NCBI GenBank assembly: GCA_011524785.1
Contig: WTJQ01000621.1
Coordinates: forward strand, 1 to 13,567
Direction of reading: 5' to 3'
Length of the DNA stretch: 13,567 nt
DNA from: Planctomycetota bacterium
Lineage (GTDB): Bacteria; Planctomycetota; UBA1135; GCA-002686595
The position numbers were made by a program, and so were the translations under genes. Within the stretch, counting starts at the first letter, position 1. Each line of letters opens with the position of its first letter. Of the stretch, positions 1-7,368 are shown piece by piece. Below the pieces are notes generated by a model. It was given only the letters and a program-made list of their open reading frames with translations, was not told where the DNA came from and made no database searches.

Positions 1-98
1 GGATACGCGCGCTGCTGCGCGGCTGCGACGGCGCTCGCGGCCACGATGCCGAGGGCGAGCAGGGCTCGCGGTCGACTGCGCGTGGAGAGGCGCCCCAT
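1..98 (-). CDS. Exported protein, N-terminal fragment (runs off left edge)
   Basis: Reading the minus strand from an ATG at 98-96 gives about 32 residues before the window ends. They begin MGRLSTRSRPRALLALGIVA and continue ASAVAAAQQRAY. This is a textbook Sec signal peptide: an Arg-rich n-region, a hydrophobic core, and an Ala-x-Ala cleavage site just before QQ. The rest of the gene lies outside the window, so the product cannot be named beyond 'exported'. It lies 179 bp downstream of the HEAT-repeat lipoprotein gene on the same strand, so cotranscription is possible but not shown. The first residues after the cleavage site (QQRAY) give no family clue. Confidence 0.6.
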   Translation of the reverse strand, partial: MGRLSTRSRPRALLALGIVAASAVAAAQQRAY

Positions 99-132
99 GG
101 GCTCCACCCTACGAGATGGCGCTGCCCACTGC

Positions 133-156
133 CGGGGCCTCATTGTGGCGGCCCCG
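133..156 (-). terminator. GC hairpin between two minus-strand genes, possible terminator
   Basis: CGGGGCC at 133-139 pairs perfectly with GGCCCCG at 150-156 around a 10-nt loop. On the minus strand it lies about 120 nt past the stop of the HEAT lipoprotein gene and about 35 nt before the start of the left-edge gene. No T-tract follows, so it may be a terminator of the HEAT gene, a leader structure, or chance in GC-rich DNA. The rest of the 99-277 gap shows only a 10-bp palindrome (CCGCCGGCGG, 227-236). Confidence 0.25.
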
Positions 157-277
157 ATCGAACCGCCGCCTGTCCGCGCTTCGCCTGCCGTCCGCAACGG
201 CGCGGCGTAGCGGGAGGGAGCCGCAGCCGCCGGCGGAGCCAGCCCTGCTGCCTCAGAGCGCGCGTCGTTCGTGCGGC

Positions 278-1258
278 TCAGCTCTCGGGCAGGCGACCCG
301 CCCACTCGATCCAGGGCTCGTTCTCCGCGCCGTAGTTCTTGCCCGCAAGGCGCTGGAGGTCCTCCAGGAACACGCGCCGGCGTGTGCCCTCCTCGTGCTG
401 GACCAAGGCCGCCGCGAGAGCGCGCGCGCTGCGCCCCTTGAGGTGCGGGTCCTGTGCGCCGAGGCGCGCGATGGCGCGGCTCGCCGCGCGGGTGATCAGC
501 AGGTGCTCGCTCTCCAGCAGCAGGACGAGGTCGGGGAGCGATGCGCCGTCACCGAGGCGTGCGAGCACGACGATCGAGTGGGTCTGCACTGCGGGGTCGG
601 CGTCGAAGAGCCCATCGCGTGCAGCCTCTCGGGCACCGCTCGCATCAGCCCCAGCAGCCTGCAGCTGCTTGATCGCCCACGACGCGTTGCGGCGACAGCC
701 GGGGTCCTCGTCACGCCACAGGGCAACGAGACCGCCCAGCGGCGTCTCGGTCCGCGCGAGGATGCCCAGGGCGAAGGCCGCGTTCGCGCGGACCTCGGGC
801 TCGGGATCCTCGAGCGCCGCCACGAGTGGACCCTCGGCGCGCTCCTCCGAGCTGAAGCCCAGCGCCATGGCCGCCAGCTGGCGGTTGCGTGCGGGACCGG
901 TCTGGAGGACCTCCACGAGGCGGTCGGTCCCACCCGTCGCCTTGTGGGTGAGCTTGGCGTCGAGCACGCGGAACTTCGCGCGGTCCGAGGCCTCGTTGGC
1001 CTCCATGAGCTGGTTGTTCCAGGCCGTCACCAGCTGGTCGAGCTCGACCAGCAGGGCGCCCGTGGACGGGTCGAGGTCCTCCACGTCCGAGGACACGCGC
1101 ACCTCCTCGATCCCCTCCCAGGTCTCGCTCGGGATCAGCGGCTCCACGGCGGGGTCCTGCTCGCCGCTCCCGGAGGTGCTGGCGCAGGAGGCGAGGGCGC
1201 AGGCGAGCAGGCTCGCGAGGGGGAGTCCTATCGGAGTCGGGGGGGCGAGCCGTTCCAT
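278..1258 (-). CDS. HEAT-repeat lipoprotein
   Basis: This 326-residue protein probably is a lipid-anchored envelope scaffold made of HEAT-type helical repeats; no enzymatic motif is visible. The chosen start (ATG at 1258) gives a short signal peptide ending in the lipobox L22-A23-S24-C25. A start 52 codons further upstream would bury this signal behind Arg/Pro/Gly-rich sequence and is rejected. Residues 30-100 are acidic and probably an extended or helical stalk. Residues 110-290 contain successive helix pairs with the HEAT signature, for example NRQLAAMALGF, EVRANAAFALGILA, CRRNASWAIKQL and ITRAASRAIARLG. The protein ends in a Trp-containing tail (PWIEWAGRLPES). HEAT proteins normally bind partner proteins; the partner is unknown here. 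It is transcribed away from the PA14 gene pair. No clear Shine-Dalgarno precedes the start. Family confidence is good; specific function is not assigned. Confidence 0.8.
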   Translation of the reverse strand: MERLAPPTPIGLPLASLLACALASCASTSGSGEQDPAVEPLIPSETWEGIEEVRVSSDVEDLDPSTGALLVELDQLVTAWNNQLMEANEASDRAKFRVLDAKLTHKATGGTDRLVEVLQTGPARNRQLAAMALGFSSEERAEGPLVAALEDPEPEVRANAAFALGILARTETPLGGLVALWRDEDPGCRRNASWAIKQLQAAGADASGAREAARDGLFDADPAVQTHSIVVLARLGDGASLPDLVLLLESEHLLITRAASRAIARLGAQDPHLKGRSARALAAALVQHEEGTRRRVFLEDLQRLAGKNYGAENEPWIEWAGRLPES

Positions 1259-1329
1259 GGGCAGTCGTGGACGCGCGGAGGCGCCCGAGTCTTCCCCGAT
1301 CCTCGCGGATCGAAGGCCCCCGGCGCGCG

Positions 1330-1362
1330 ACGGACCCGGGACGGATCCGGAACGGATCCGCG
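1330..1362. repeat. Three head-to-tail 11-bp repeats containing CGGATCCG
   Basis: ACGGACCCGGG, ACGGATCCGGA and ACGGATCCGCG occur back to back at 1330, 1341 and 1352. Copies two and three each contain the 8-bp palindrome CGGATCCG; copy one differs by one base (CGGACCCG). The 11-bp period is close to one helical turn, so the palindromes lie on the same face of the DNA. The array sits about 70-100 bp upstream of the HEAT lipoprotein start and about 260 bp upstream of the PA14 gene, where an operator could lie. A regulatory role is inference. Confidence 0.4.
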
Positions 1363-1531
1363 GGGCGAGGCCGGCCCGGCGTCCCTCGATGGGGCACCCG
1401 CCGCGACCGGGCACCGGCCAGCGGCGGCTCGCGAGTGGGGCTCGTCGCGATCACCGCGCCGCGCAGGGGGCCCGCCCGGAGGCCCTCAGTGCCCTCCGCC
1501 GTGAGCGCTGCTGCGCGCGCTCCGGGGTGCA

Positions 1532-1560
1532 TTGCTGGCTCGCCCAGGGGGGCCTAGCCT
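1532..1560 (+). promoter_or_regulatory. Possible sigma70-type promoter for the PA14/LamG gene pair
   Basis: TTGCTG at 1532-1537 is followed after exactly 17 bp by TAGCCT at 1555-1560, which fits TAnnnT. Transcription would start near 1567 and give a leader of roughly 55 nt before the ATG at 1624. Matches to consensus are partial, and similar sequences occur by chance, so this is only a candidate. Confidence 0.3.
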
Positions 1561-1623
1561 TGTCCCCAGACCCGCGCCGCAGCGTCCGAGTGACCGTGGC
1601 ATCCTTCACGGGTCTTCCCAACG

Positions 1624-4464
1624 ATGCGTACCAGCCCTCGTCGATCGAGCCCGACTCGCGCCCTCCTCCTCGCGTTCGCCACCGCCCTCGGGGTGACGGG
1701 GGAGGTCCAGGCCCAGCAGGCGCCGGGCGGGCCGCAGCTGGTCGAGGACTGCAACGGCAACGGGATCCCCGACCCGCTCGACATCCGGAGCGGCACGTCC
1801 CTCGACTGCCAGGGCGACGGGATCCCCGACGAGTGTCAGCTTGCGGAGCCCATCGTCTACGCCCTCGACGACGGGCTGTTCGACGGCGGAGTGGGGACCG
1901 ACCAGCCCCACATCGCCTGGCTCAACCACTTCGTCGTCCAGCCGGGGGGCGAGGTCCTGACCGGCGTCGACCTCCAGTGGGGTTCGGTCGCGGACGGGAT
2001 CGCCGCGGACCTCGGGATCTGGTCCGATCCGGATGGGGACGGGGATCCAGCCGACGCCGTGCTCCTCGCGAGCGTGCCCGTGGTGACGGAAGGGGGCTTC
2101 TCGGGGGCCTACCGCGCTGTCGAGCTCGACGACGTCCTCGTCGGGAGCGCCGGGACGGGCTTCTTCATCGGGATCTGGGGCACGTGGCCGCTGGCGCCGG
2201 ACTCCTACCCGGCGGCCTTCGATATCAGTGACCCCGATGGAGCCAGCTGGTGGATCGCCTCGGCGACCCGCATCCAGCCCGACAGCCTCGCCAGCGGCTC
2301 GATCACCGAGTACGGGCTGATCTCCCAGGTCTGCGGCTGCGACGGCGACTGGATGATCCGGCCGCTCTCGTGCGCGACCGGTCACTGCCGCGAGGCGACG
2401 GACGTGGATGGGGACGGGATCCCCGATGTCTGCCAGGACGACTGTGACGGGGATGGCGTCCCCGACAGCTTCCAGATCGGGCAGGACCCGACGCTCGACT
2501 GCAATGGGAACGGGACGCTCGACGAGTGTGAGGTCTTCACCGACTGCGACGAGAACCTCGTTCCGGACGAGTGTCAGGCCGCGGGGCAGGGGCTCGTGGG
2601 GCAGTACTACGCCAACCGCTTCCTCAGCGGGCCCTTCGTCGGGCGCATCGATCCCGACGTCAACTTCACCTTCAACGGCGACGAGCTGCCGGACGGGATC
2701 CCCAACGACGACTTCAGCGTGCGCTGGACCGGCTCCGTCTTCGCGTCGACGACCGGGACCTACGAGTTCGGTGTGCGACACGACGATGGCGCCCGGCTCT
2801 ACGTGAACGGGGTCCAGCTCATCGACGAGTGGGGGCCGTCCGCCGGAGCCTTCGATACGAACACGATCGACCTGATCGGAGGGCGCTGGTACTTCCTCGA
2901 GCTCGAGTACTACGAGGGCTCGGGGGGGGCGCTCGTCGAGCTCCACTGGGCGCCGCCCGGGGACGTCCTGGATCCGATGACCCCCGCGGAGCTGCGCCCC
3001 ATCTACGACAGGACCGGGGACGGTATCCCGGACTCCTGCCAGATGATCGACTGCAACGGGAACGGGGTCTCGGACGCGGACGAGCTCGCGACCGGCTCCC
3101 AGGCCGACTGCAACGGGGATGGCATCCTCGACTCCTGCCAGTCCTGCGCGGACCGCGACCGCAACGGCCTGCTCGACGTCTGTGAGGCGGCCCTGCCGAA
3201 CGGACTGTGGGGGCAGTACTTCCGCAGGGGTGCGTTCGAGGGGACCTTCGGCGATCGACTGCTCAACCGCGTCGATCCGAGGATCGACTTCGACTGGGCC
3301 GGCGGATCGCCCGCGCCGGGGCTGCCGAGCGACGACTTCTGCGTGCGGTGGTCGGGGACCCTGGTTGCCCCGAGTGGCGGCGGGGGGACCGCGTATCAGC
3401 TGCACGTGCGCACGGACGACGGCGTCCGCCTCTGGTTCGATGGCCAGCTGCTCATCGACGAGTACGAGGCGGATGCGGGGACCGAGTACACCGTGGGGGT
3501 CACGATGGCCCCGGGGAGCCAGCACCTGCTGCAGATGGACTACTTCGAGCTCGGAGGGCAGGCGATCGCCGAGCTGCGCTGGACCCCTCCGGGAGGCGCC
3601 AAGGAGTTCGTGCCCAATGCGGTCCTCCGTCCGACCACCGACGTCAACGGGGACGGGCTCCCGGACGCCTACGCCGAGGACTGCAACGCGAACGGCGTGC
3701 TCGACGCCTTCGAGCTCGACAGCGACGGGGACTGCGTCATCAACGACTGCGAGCTCGGGACCGGCTACTGGCGCTTCGAGGAGACGACCGGGTCCGGGAT
3801 CGACGATGCCTCCGGCAACGGGGTGCAGGGCTTCATCGTGCTCCCCGCCGACCGCGTGGGGAGCGTCCCCGTGACCGTCGTGCCGCACACAGGACAGGCC
3901 AACCAGCAGTCCCTCGACCTGTTCTGGACCTCGACCACCAGCAGCGGGTCGGCGGAGGTGGCGGATCCGGCCTCCCTCCTGGCCGCGGGCGACGAGAGCT
4001 TCACGATCCAGGCCTGGGTCCAGCTCGATGAGCTCTCCACCAACGGCCCGGCCGAGCGTCAGTGGCTGATCCAGCGCAAGCCCCCCCTGTCCCCGGACAC
4101 GCTCCTCGACTACGGGCTGCTCGTCCAGACGGGCGGCGGTGGCGGGCCGCAGAACCTCGCCGCCTGGTTCGGTGACGGGACCTCGACCCAGCAGGTGATC
4201 AGCACGTTCGAGATCACGGACAGCGAGTGGCACCACGTGAGCCTCTCCTACGACGCGCGGCGTCAGTCCCTGCGCTTCGGCCTCGATGGGAGCTTCGAGG
4301 AGATCGGCTACACCAAGCCGGCCTGGGCGCCGGTGGCCCCCGTGATCATCGGGGCGCACACCAACGCCCAGGGGGCCCGCAACCAGTTCCTCCGCGGCCG
4401 GATCGACGAGCTGATGTTCTCGCGCGGCTACGTCCCCGAGGACGCGCTGCTGCGCTCGTTCTGA
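1624..4464 (+). CDS. Secreted calcium-motif/PA14/LamG multidomain protein, copy 1
   Basis: This 946-residue exported protein of unknown role is probably a cell-surface or extracellular glycan-binding or adhesive protein. Signal peptide 1-30 ends in VQA before QQ. Calcium-loop motifs (DCNGNGIPD type) occupy about 42-72. Residues 76-250 form an unnamed beta-rich module (IAWLNHF, IWSDPDGDGDPADAVLL, then a Cys-rich end with C237, C239, C250, C255). Further Ca motifs at 260-318 precede PA14 domain 1 (about 323-460, signature HDDGARLYVNG). Ca motifs at 464-520 precede PA14 domain 2 (about 526-671, TDDGVRLWFDG). A last Ca block (673-705) leads to a C-terminal LamG/concanavalin-like domain (714-946, WRFEE, IQAWVQLDE, EWHHVSLSYD). 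There is no transmembrane helix, sortase motif or PEP-CTERM tail, so retention at the surface is uncertain. Its stop overlaps the start of a same-architecture paralogue. The Ca motifs resemble thrombospondin type 3 or dockerin loops. Domain calls are from motifs read by eye. Confidence 0.85.
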   Translation: MRTSPRRSSPTRALLLAFATALGVTGEVQAQQAPGGPQLVEDCNGNGIPDPLDIRSGTSLDCQGDGIPDECQLAEPIVYALDDGLFDGGVGTDQPHIAWLNHFVVQPGGEVLTGVDLQWGSVADGIAADLGIWSDPDGDGDPADAVLLASVPVVTEGGFSGAYRAVELDDVLVGSAGTGFFIGIWGTWPLAPDSYPAAFDISDPDGASWWIASATRIQPDSLASGSITEYGLISQVCGCDGDWMIRPLSCATGHCREATDVDGDGIPDVCQDDCDGDGVPDSFQIGQDPTLDCNGNGTLDECEVFTDCDENLVPDECQAAGQGLVGQYYANRFLSGPFVGRIDPDVNFTFNGDELPDGIPNDDFSVRWTGSVFASTTGTYEFGVRHDDGARLYVNGVQLIDEWGPSAGAFDTNTIDLIGGRWYFLELEYYEGSGGALVELHWAPPGDVLDPMTPAELRPIYDRTGDGIPDSCQMIDCNGNGVSDADELATGSQADCNGDGILDSCQSCADRDRNGLLDVCEAALPNGLWGQYFRRGAFEGTFGDRLLNRVDPRIDFDWAGGSPAPGLPSDDFCVRWSGTLVAPSGGGGTAYQLHVRTDDGVRLWFDGQLLIDEYEADAGTEYTVGVTMAPGSQHLLQMDYFELGGQAIAELRWTPPGGAKEFVPNAVLRPTTDVNGDGLPDAYAEDCNANGVLDAFELDSDGDCVINDCELGTGYWRFEETTGSGIDDASGNGVQGFIVLPADRVGSVPVTVVPHTGQANQQSLDLFWTSTTSSGSAEVADPASLLAAGDESFTIQAWVQLDELSTNGPAERQWLIQRKPPLSPDTLLDYGLLVQTGGGGGPQNLAAWFGDGTSTQQVISTFEITDSEWHHVSLSYDARRQSLRFGLDGSFEEIGYTKPAWAPVAPVIIGAHTNAQGARNQFLRGRIDELMFSRGYVPEDALLRSF

Positions 4465-7283
4465 TGCGACCCGCCGCGCTGCCCCTCCTCCTGCTGCCGC
4501 TCTCGGGCTCTGGGCTCGCGGCGGCGGCGCCCCAGTCGCCGGCCCAGGGGCTCGTCCTCACCGAGGACTGCAATGGCAACGGGATCCCCGATCCCGTGGA
4601 CATCCGGCGCGGGACCTCGGCCGACTGCCAGGGAGACGGGATCCCGGACGAGTGCCAGACGGAGATCCCCTTCATCTACTCCTACGACGACGACGAGTTC
4701 GACGCGGCCGTGGGCACCGGGTGGGACCACATCGCCTTCCTCACCCAGTACTTCGTCGAGGAGGGGGCCGAGACCATCACGGGCGTCGACATCGCCTGGG
4801 GCTTCATCCCAGACGGCTACCCCTCGACGCTGACGCTGTGGAGTGACCCCGACGGGGATGGGGATCCGACGGACGCCGTCCCCCTCGTCAGCGTCCCCGT
4901 GGAGGCGCTCGCGGGCTTCACCGGCACCTGGATCCAGGAGGAGATCCCCGCGACGTACGTGGGGCCCGCCGGGACCTCGTTCTTCGTGGGGATCTGGGGC
5001 GTCTATCCGGTCGGGAGCAGCGCCTACCCGGCCGGCCTCGACTTCGAGTCCCAGACCCTGCGCTCCTGGTGGATCTCGTCCACGACCCCGATCGTCCCAG
5101 GCGACCTCTCGAGCGGGGGCATCATGGAGTTCGACCTCATCGGGGGAGTGTGTGCCTGCAACGGGGACTGGTTCCTCCGACCGATCTCGTGTCAGGGCGG
5201 GCACTGCCGTGAGGAGCCGGACGTCGACGGTGACAGCCAGCCGGATCCGTGTCAGATCGACTGCGACGGGGACCTGCTGCCGGACTCCTACGAGATCGCC
5301 CTGAACCCGAGCGTCGACTGCAATGGAGACGGGGTGCTCGACACCTGTCAGCCGATGGTCGACTGCGACCAGAACCAGATCCCCGATGGCTGTCAGGCAA
5401 TGGGCCAGGGCCTCGTTGGGCAGTACTTCAGGAACCCCTACCTGTCCGGATCGTTCGAGGCGCGGATCGATCCGGACGTCGACTTCGACTTCGGTCTCGA
5501 GTCGCCGTTCCCGGGCCAGGTCCCGGAGGACCTGTTCAGCGCTCGCTGGACCGGTTCGATCTTCGCGCCAGTCTCCGGCATCTACACGTTCGCCCTGCTG
5601 CACGACGATGGCGCGCGCCTCTGGATCAACGGCCAGAGGGTCGTCGACGACTGGCAGACCGGGGCCCCGAACCTGGACAGCGGGCAGCTCGAGCTGACCG
5701 GGGGCCGCTGGTACCACCTGCGACTCGAGTACGTGGAGGACTACGCCGGAGGCCTCGTCCAGCTGCAGTGGCAGCCCCCCGGAGGCACGACCGAGGTCGT
5801 GCCGGAGTCGAGCCTGCGCCCCATCTACGACCGAGATGGCGATGGGGTCCCCGACGCGTGCCAGATCACCGACTGCAATCAGAACGGCGTGGCGGACGGG
5901 GAGGAGATCCTCCTCGGACTGGCCCTGGACTGTGATGGGAACGGCGTGCCGGACGCCTGCCAGCCCTGCCTGGACCGCGACCAGAACGGGCTCCTCGATG
6001 CTTGCGAGGCCGGGCTCGGTGCCGGGCTCGTGGGGCAGTACTTCCGCAGTGGCGCGATCACGGGCGGTGTCGCCGAGCGCGTCGCCGTCCGGATCGATCC
6101 CCAGGTGGACTTCGACTTCGGGACCGGGAGCCCGGTCATGGGCCTCGCCGAGGACGGGTTCTCGGTGCGGTGGAGCGGCACCGTCACGGCCCTGGCGGGA
6201 ACCGGCGCCTACTCCCTCCACGTCGAGGCGGACGACGGGGTGAGGCTCCGGGTCGACGGGCAGCTGCTGGTGGATGCCTATGGTCCTGGCACGGGCAGCG
6301 AGTTCACGGTCACCCAGGGCTGGGTCGCGGGCAGCCGTCACCTGCTCGAGCTCGACTACTACGAGGGGGGCGGCAGTGCGGAGGTGCACCTGCGCTGGAC
6401 GCCTCCGGGTGGAGGCAAGGTGGCGATCCCGACCGCGGCCCTGTCGCCGGACACGGACCTCGACGGGGACGGGCTCCCGGACCTGTACACGCAGGACTGC
6501 AACGAGAACGGCGTTCTGGACGCACTGGAGCCGGACCTCGATGGCGACTGCGTGCCGGACGACTGCCAGACAGGACGGCTGCACTACCGCTTCGAGGAGG
6601 CGGCAGGGCTCGCTCTCGACGACAGCTCGGGCTCGGGCGTCGCGGGCAGCCTCGTTCCTCCCGCCGACCGCGACACGGAGGTTCCCGTGGACCCGGTGCC
6701 CGGAACCGGGGCGAGCAACTCGAGCTCGATGCTCACGGGCGCGGCGTCGAACTCCTACGGGGGCCACGCCCAGGCGGTCGACCCCCTGGGCGCCCTCGCG
6801 ATGGGTGATCACTCCTTCACCGTCGAGGCCTGGGTTCGGCTCGACCAGCTCTCCTGGCCCGACGCAGCCGATCGCCAGTGGCTCCTCCAGCGCAAGCCCG
6901 CGGGGACGAGCGACGTGAACCTCGACTACGGACTGCTCGTCCAGTTCGGCGGGTACAACGTCGGCTATCGCAACCTGTCGGCCTGGTTCGGGGACGGCGC
7001 GAACCTCCACAAGGTGGAGACGACGCTGCGCCTCGAGGACAACGACTGGCACCACGTCAGCCTGGCCTACGACGCGGAGCGCAGGGTGCTGCGGTTCGGG
7101 CTCGACGAGCAGTTCGAGGAGCACGGCTTCGAGAAGCCCGACTTCGCGCCGAGCGGGCCGACCCTCATCGGCGCGCACAGCAACGCCCAGGGCGTGGTCA
7201 ATCAGTACCTGCGCGGCGCGATCGACGAGCTGCGCATCACGAGGGCCTTCCTGCCTCCCTCGGCCCTGCTGCGCTCACGCTGA
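4464..7283 (+). CDS. Secreted calcium-motif/PA14/LamG multidomain protein, copy 2
   Basis: This 939-residue exported paralogue repeats the architecture of the preceding gene domain for domain. The start is the ATG at 4464, whose A is the last base of the previous stop (TGATG). It is chosen because it directly gives a signal peptide (MRPAALPLLLLPLSGSGLAA, cleaved near A21-A22); an upstream in-frame start would lie inside the previous gene in a Pro/Arg-rich stretch. Calcium motifs start at D35 and recur at about 54-63, 253-308, 457-514 and 664-700. The unnamed module spans about 70-243 (LWSDPDGDGDPTDAVPL). PA14 domains lie at about 316-453 (HDDGARLWING) and 523-660 (ADDGVRLRVDG). LamG occupies about 707-939 (VEAWVRLDQL, DWHHVSLAYD). 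The C-terminus (ALLRSR) nearly matches copy 1 (ALLRSF). The overlap predicts coupled translation and matched output of the two proteins. Ligand and role are unknown. Confidence 0.85.
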   Translation: MRPAALPLLLLPLSGSGLAAAAPQSPAQGLVLTEDCNGNGIPDPVDIRRGTSADCQGDGIPDECQTEIPFIYSYDDDEFDAAVGTGWDHIAFLTQYFVEEGAETITGVDIAWGFIPDGYPSTLTLWSDPDGDGDPTDAVPLVSVPVEALAGFTGTWIQEEIPATYVGPAGTSFFVGIWGVYPVGSSAYPAGLDFESQTLRSWWISSTTPIVPGDLSSGGIMEFDLIGGVCACNGDWFLRPISCQGGHCREEPDVDGDSQPDPCQIDCDGDLLPDSYEIALNPSVDCNGDGVLDTCQPMVDCDQNQIPDGCQAMGQGLVGQYFRNPYLSGSFEARIDPDVDFDFGLESPFPGQVPEDLFSARWTGSIFAPVSGIYTFALLHDDGARLWINGQRVVDDWQTGAPNLDSGQLELTGGRWYHLRLEYVEDYAGGLVQLQWQPPGGTTEVVPESSLRPIYDRDGDGVPDACQITDCNQNGVADGEEILLGLALDCDGNGVPDACQPCLDRDQNGLLDACEAGLGAGLVGQYFRSGAITGGVAERVAVRIDPQVDFDFGTGSPVMGLAEDGFSVRWSGTVTALAGTGAYSLHVEADDGVRLRVDGQLLVDAYGPGTGSEFTVTQGWVAGSRHLLELDYYEGGGSAEVHLRWTPPGGGKVAIPTAALSPDTDLDGDGLPDLYTQDCNENGVLDALEPDLDGDCVPDDCQTGRLHYRFEEAAGLALDDSSGSGVAGSLVPPADRDTEVPVDPVPGTGASNSSSMLTGAASNSYGGHAQAVDPLGALAMGDHSFTVEAWVRLDQLSWPDAADRQWLLQRKPAGTSDVNLDYGLLVQFGGYNVGYRNLSAWFGDGANLHKVETTLRLEDNDWHHVSLAYDAERRVLRFGLDEQFEEHGFEKPDFAPSGPTLIGAHSNAQGVVNQYLRGAIDELRITRAFLPPSALLRSR

Positions 7284-7307
7284 GCGAGGACCGGCGCCTG
7301 CCGGCCG

Positions 7308-7332
7308 CGCCCTCCCGCATTCCGTGAGGGCG
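7308..7332 (+). terminator. GC hairpin after the PA14/LamG pair, possible terminator
   Basis: CGCCCTC (7308-7314) pairs perfectly with GAGGGCG (7326-7332) across an 11-nt loop, 25 nt after the stop of copy 2. A second, smaller stem (CCGGC/GCCGG, 7291-7304) lies just before it. No T-run follows, so termination is plausible but not certain. Confidence 0.3.
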
Positions 7333-7356
7333 ACTGCTCCTGGTCCTGCCGCTCGA

Positions 7357-7362
7357 TAGGCT
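7357..7362 (+). promoter_or_regulatory. Possible -10 element for a leaderless dehydrogenase transcript
   Basis: TAGGCT (TAnnnT) ends six bases before the ATG at 7369. In GC-rich bacteria this spacing often marks mRNAs that start at or next to the initiation codon. No good -35 box and no strong Shine-Dalgarno were found nearby, which agrees with this reading but does not prove it. Confidence 0.2.
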
Positions 7363-7368
7363 GCAGGC

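Larger units (their letters stand above)
1259..1623. other. Divergent intergenic region (365 bp)
   Basis: The region separates the minus-strand HEAT lipoprotein gene from the plus-strand PA14 gene pair and should hold the promoters of both. It contains a 6-bp stem with a tetraloop (CGATCC/GGATCG, 1297-1312), three tandem 11-bp repeats (1330-1362) and one promoter-like pair for the plus strand (1532-1560). Reading frames crossing it on either strand are low-complexity Arg/Pro/Gly-rich and look non-coding. No RNA gene was recognised. Confidence 0.5.

Noticed and set aside
1297..1312. CGATCC-TCGC-GGATCG hairpin as a terminator or operator
   Set aside because: A six-pair stem without T-tract is common by chance at this GC content. 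It is kept only as a note in the intergenic entry.
116..1504. 462-codon plus-strand frame opposite the HEAT lipoprotein
   Set aside because: Low-complexity Ala/Arg/Gly product with no signal or domain. The minus strand has a lipobox and HEAT repeats.
339..2231. 630-codon plus-strand frame spanning the divergent gap
   Set aside because: It overlaps the HEAT gene antisense and PA14 copy 1 out of frame. Its Arg/Ser/Pro-rich composition is typical of a wrong frame in GC-rich DNA.
1606..4359. 917-codon open frame on the minus strand opposite PA14 copy 1
   Set aside because: It is an antisense shadow produced by strong GC3 bias and few TTA/CTA/TCA codons in the real gene. Its product is a repetitive Val/Gly/Asp/Arg string without domains, while the plus strand encodes clear PA14 and LamG domains.
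1747..6560. Regularly recurring DNA words (GACTGCAACGGxAACGG) that suggest a repeat array or CRISPR
   Set aside because: The repeats are in frame, differ in synonymous positions, are unevenly spaced and encode the calcium-loop motifs. They are protein repeats.
4428..7178. 916-codon open frame on the minus strand opposite PA14 copy 2
   Set aside because: Same cause as the frame opposite copy 1. The near-equal length simply reflects the paralogy of the two sense genes.
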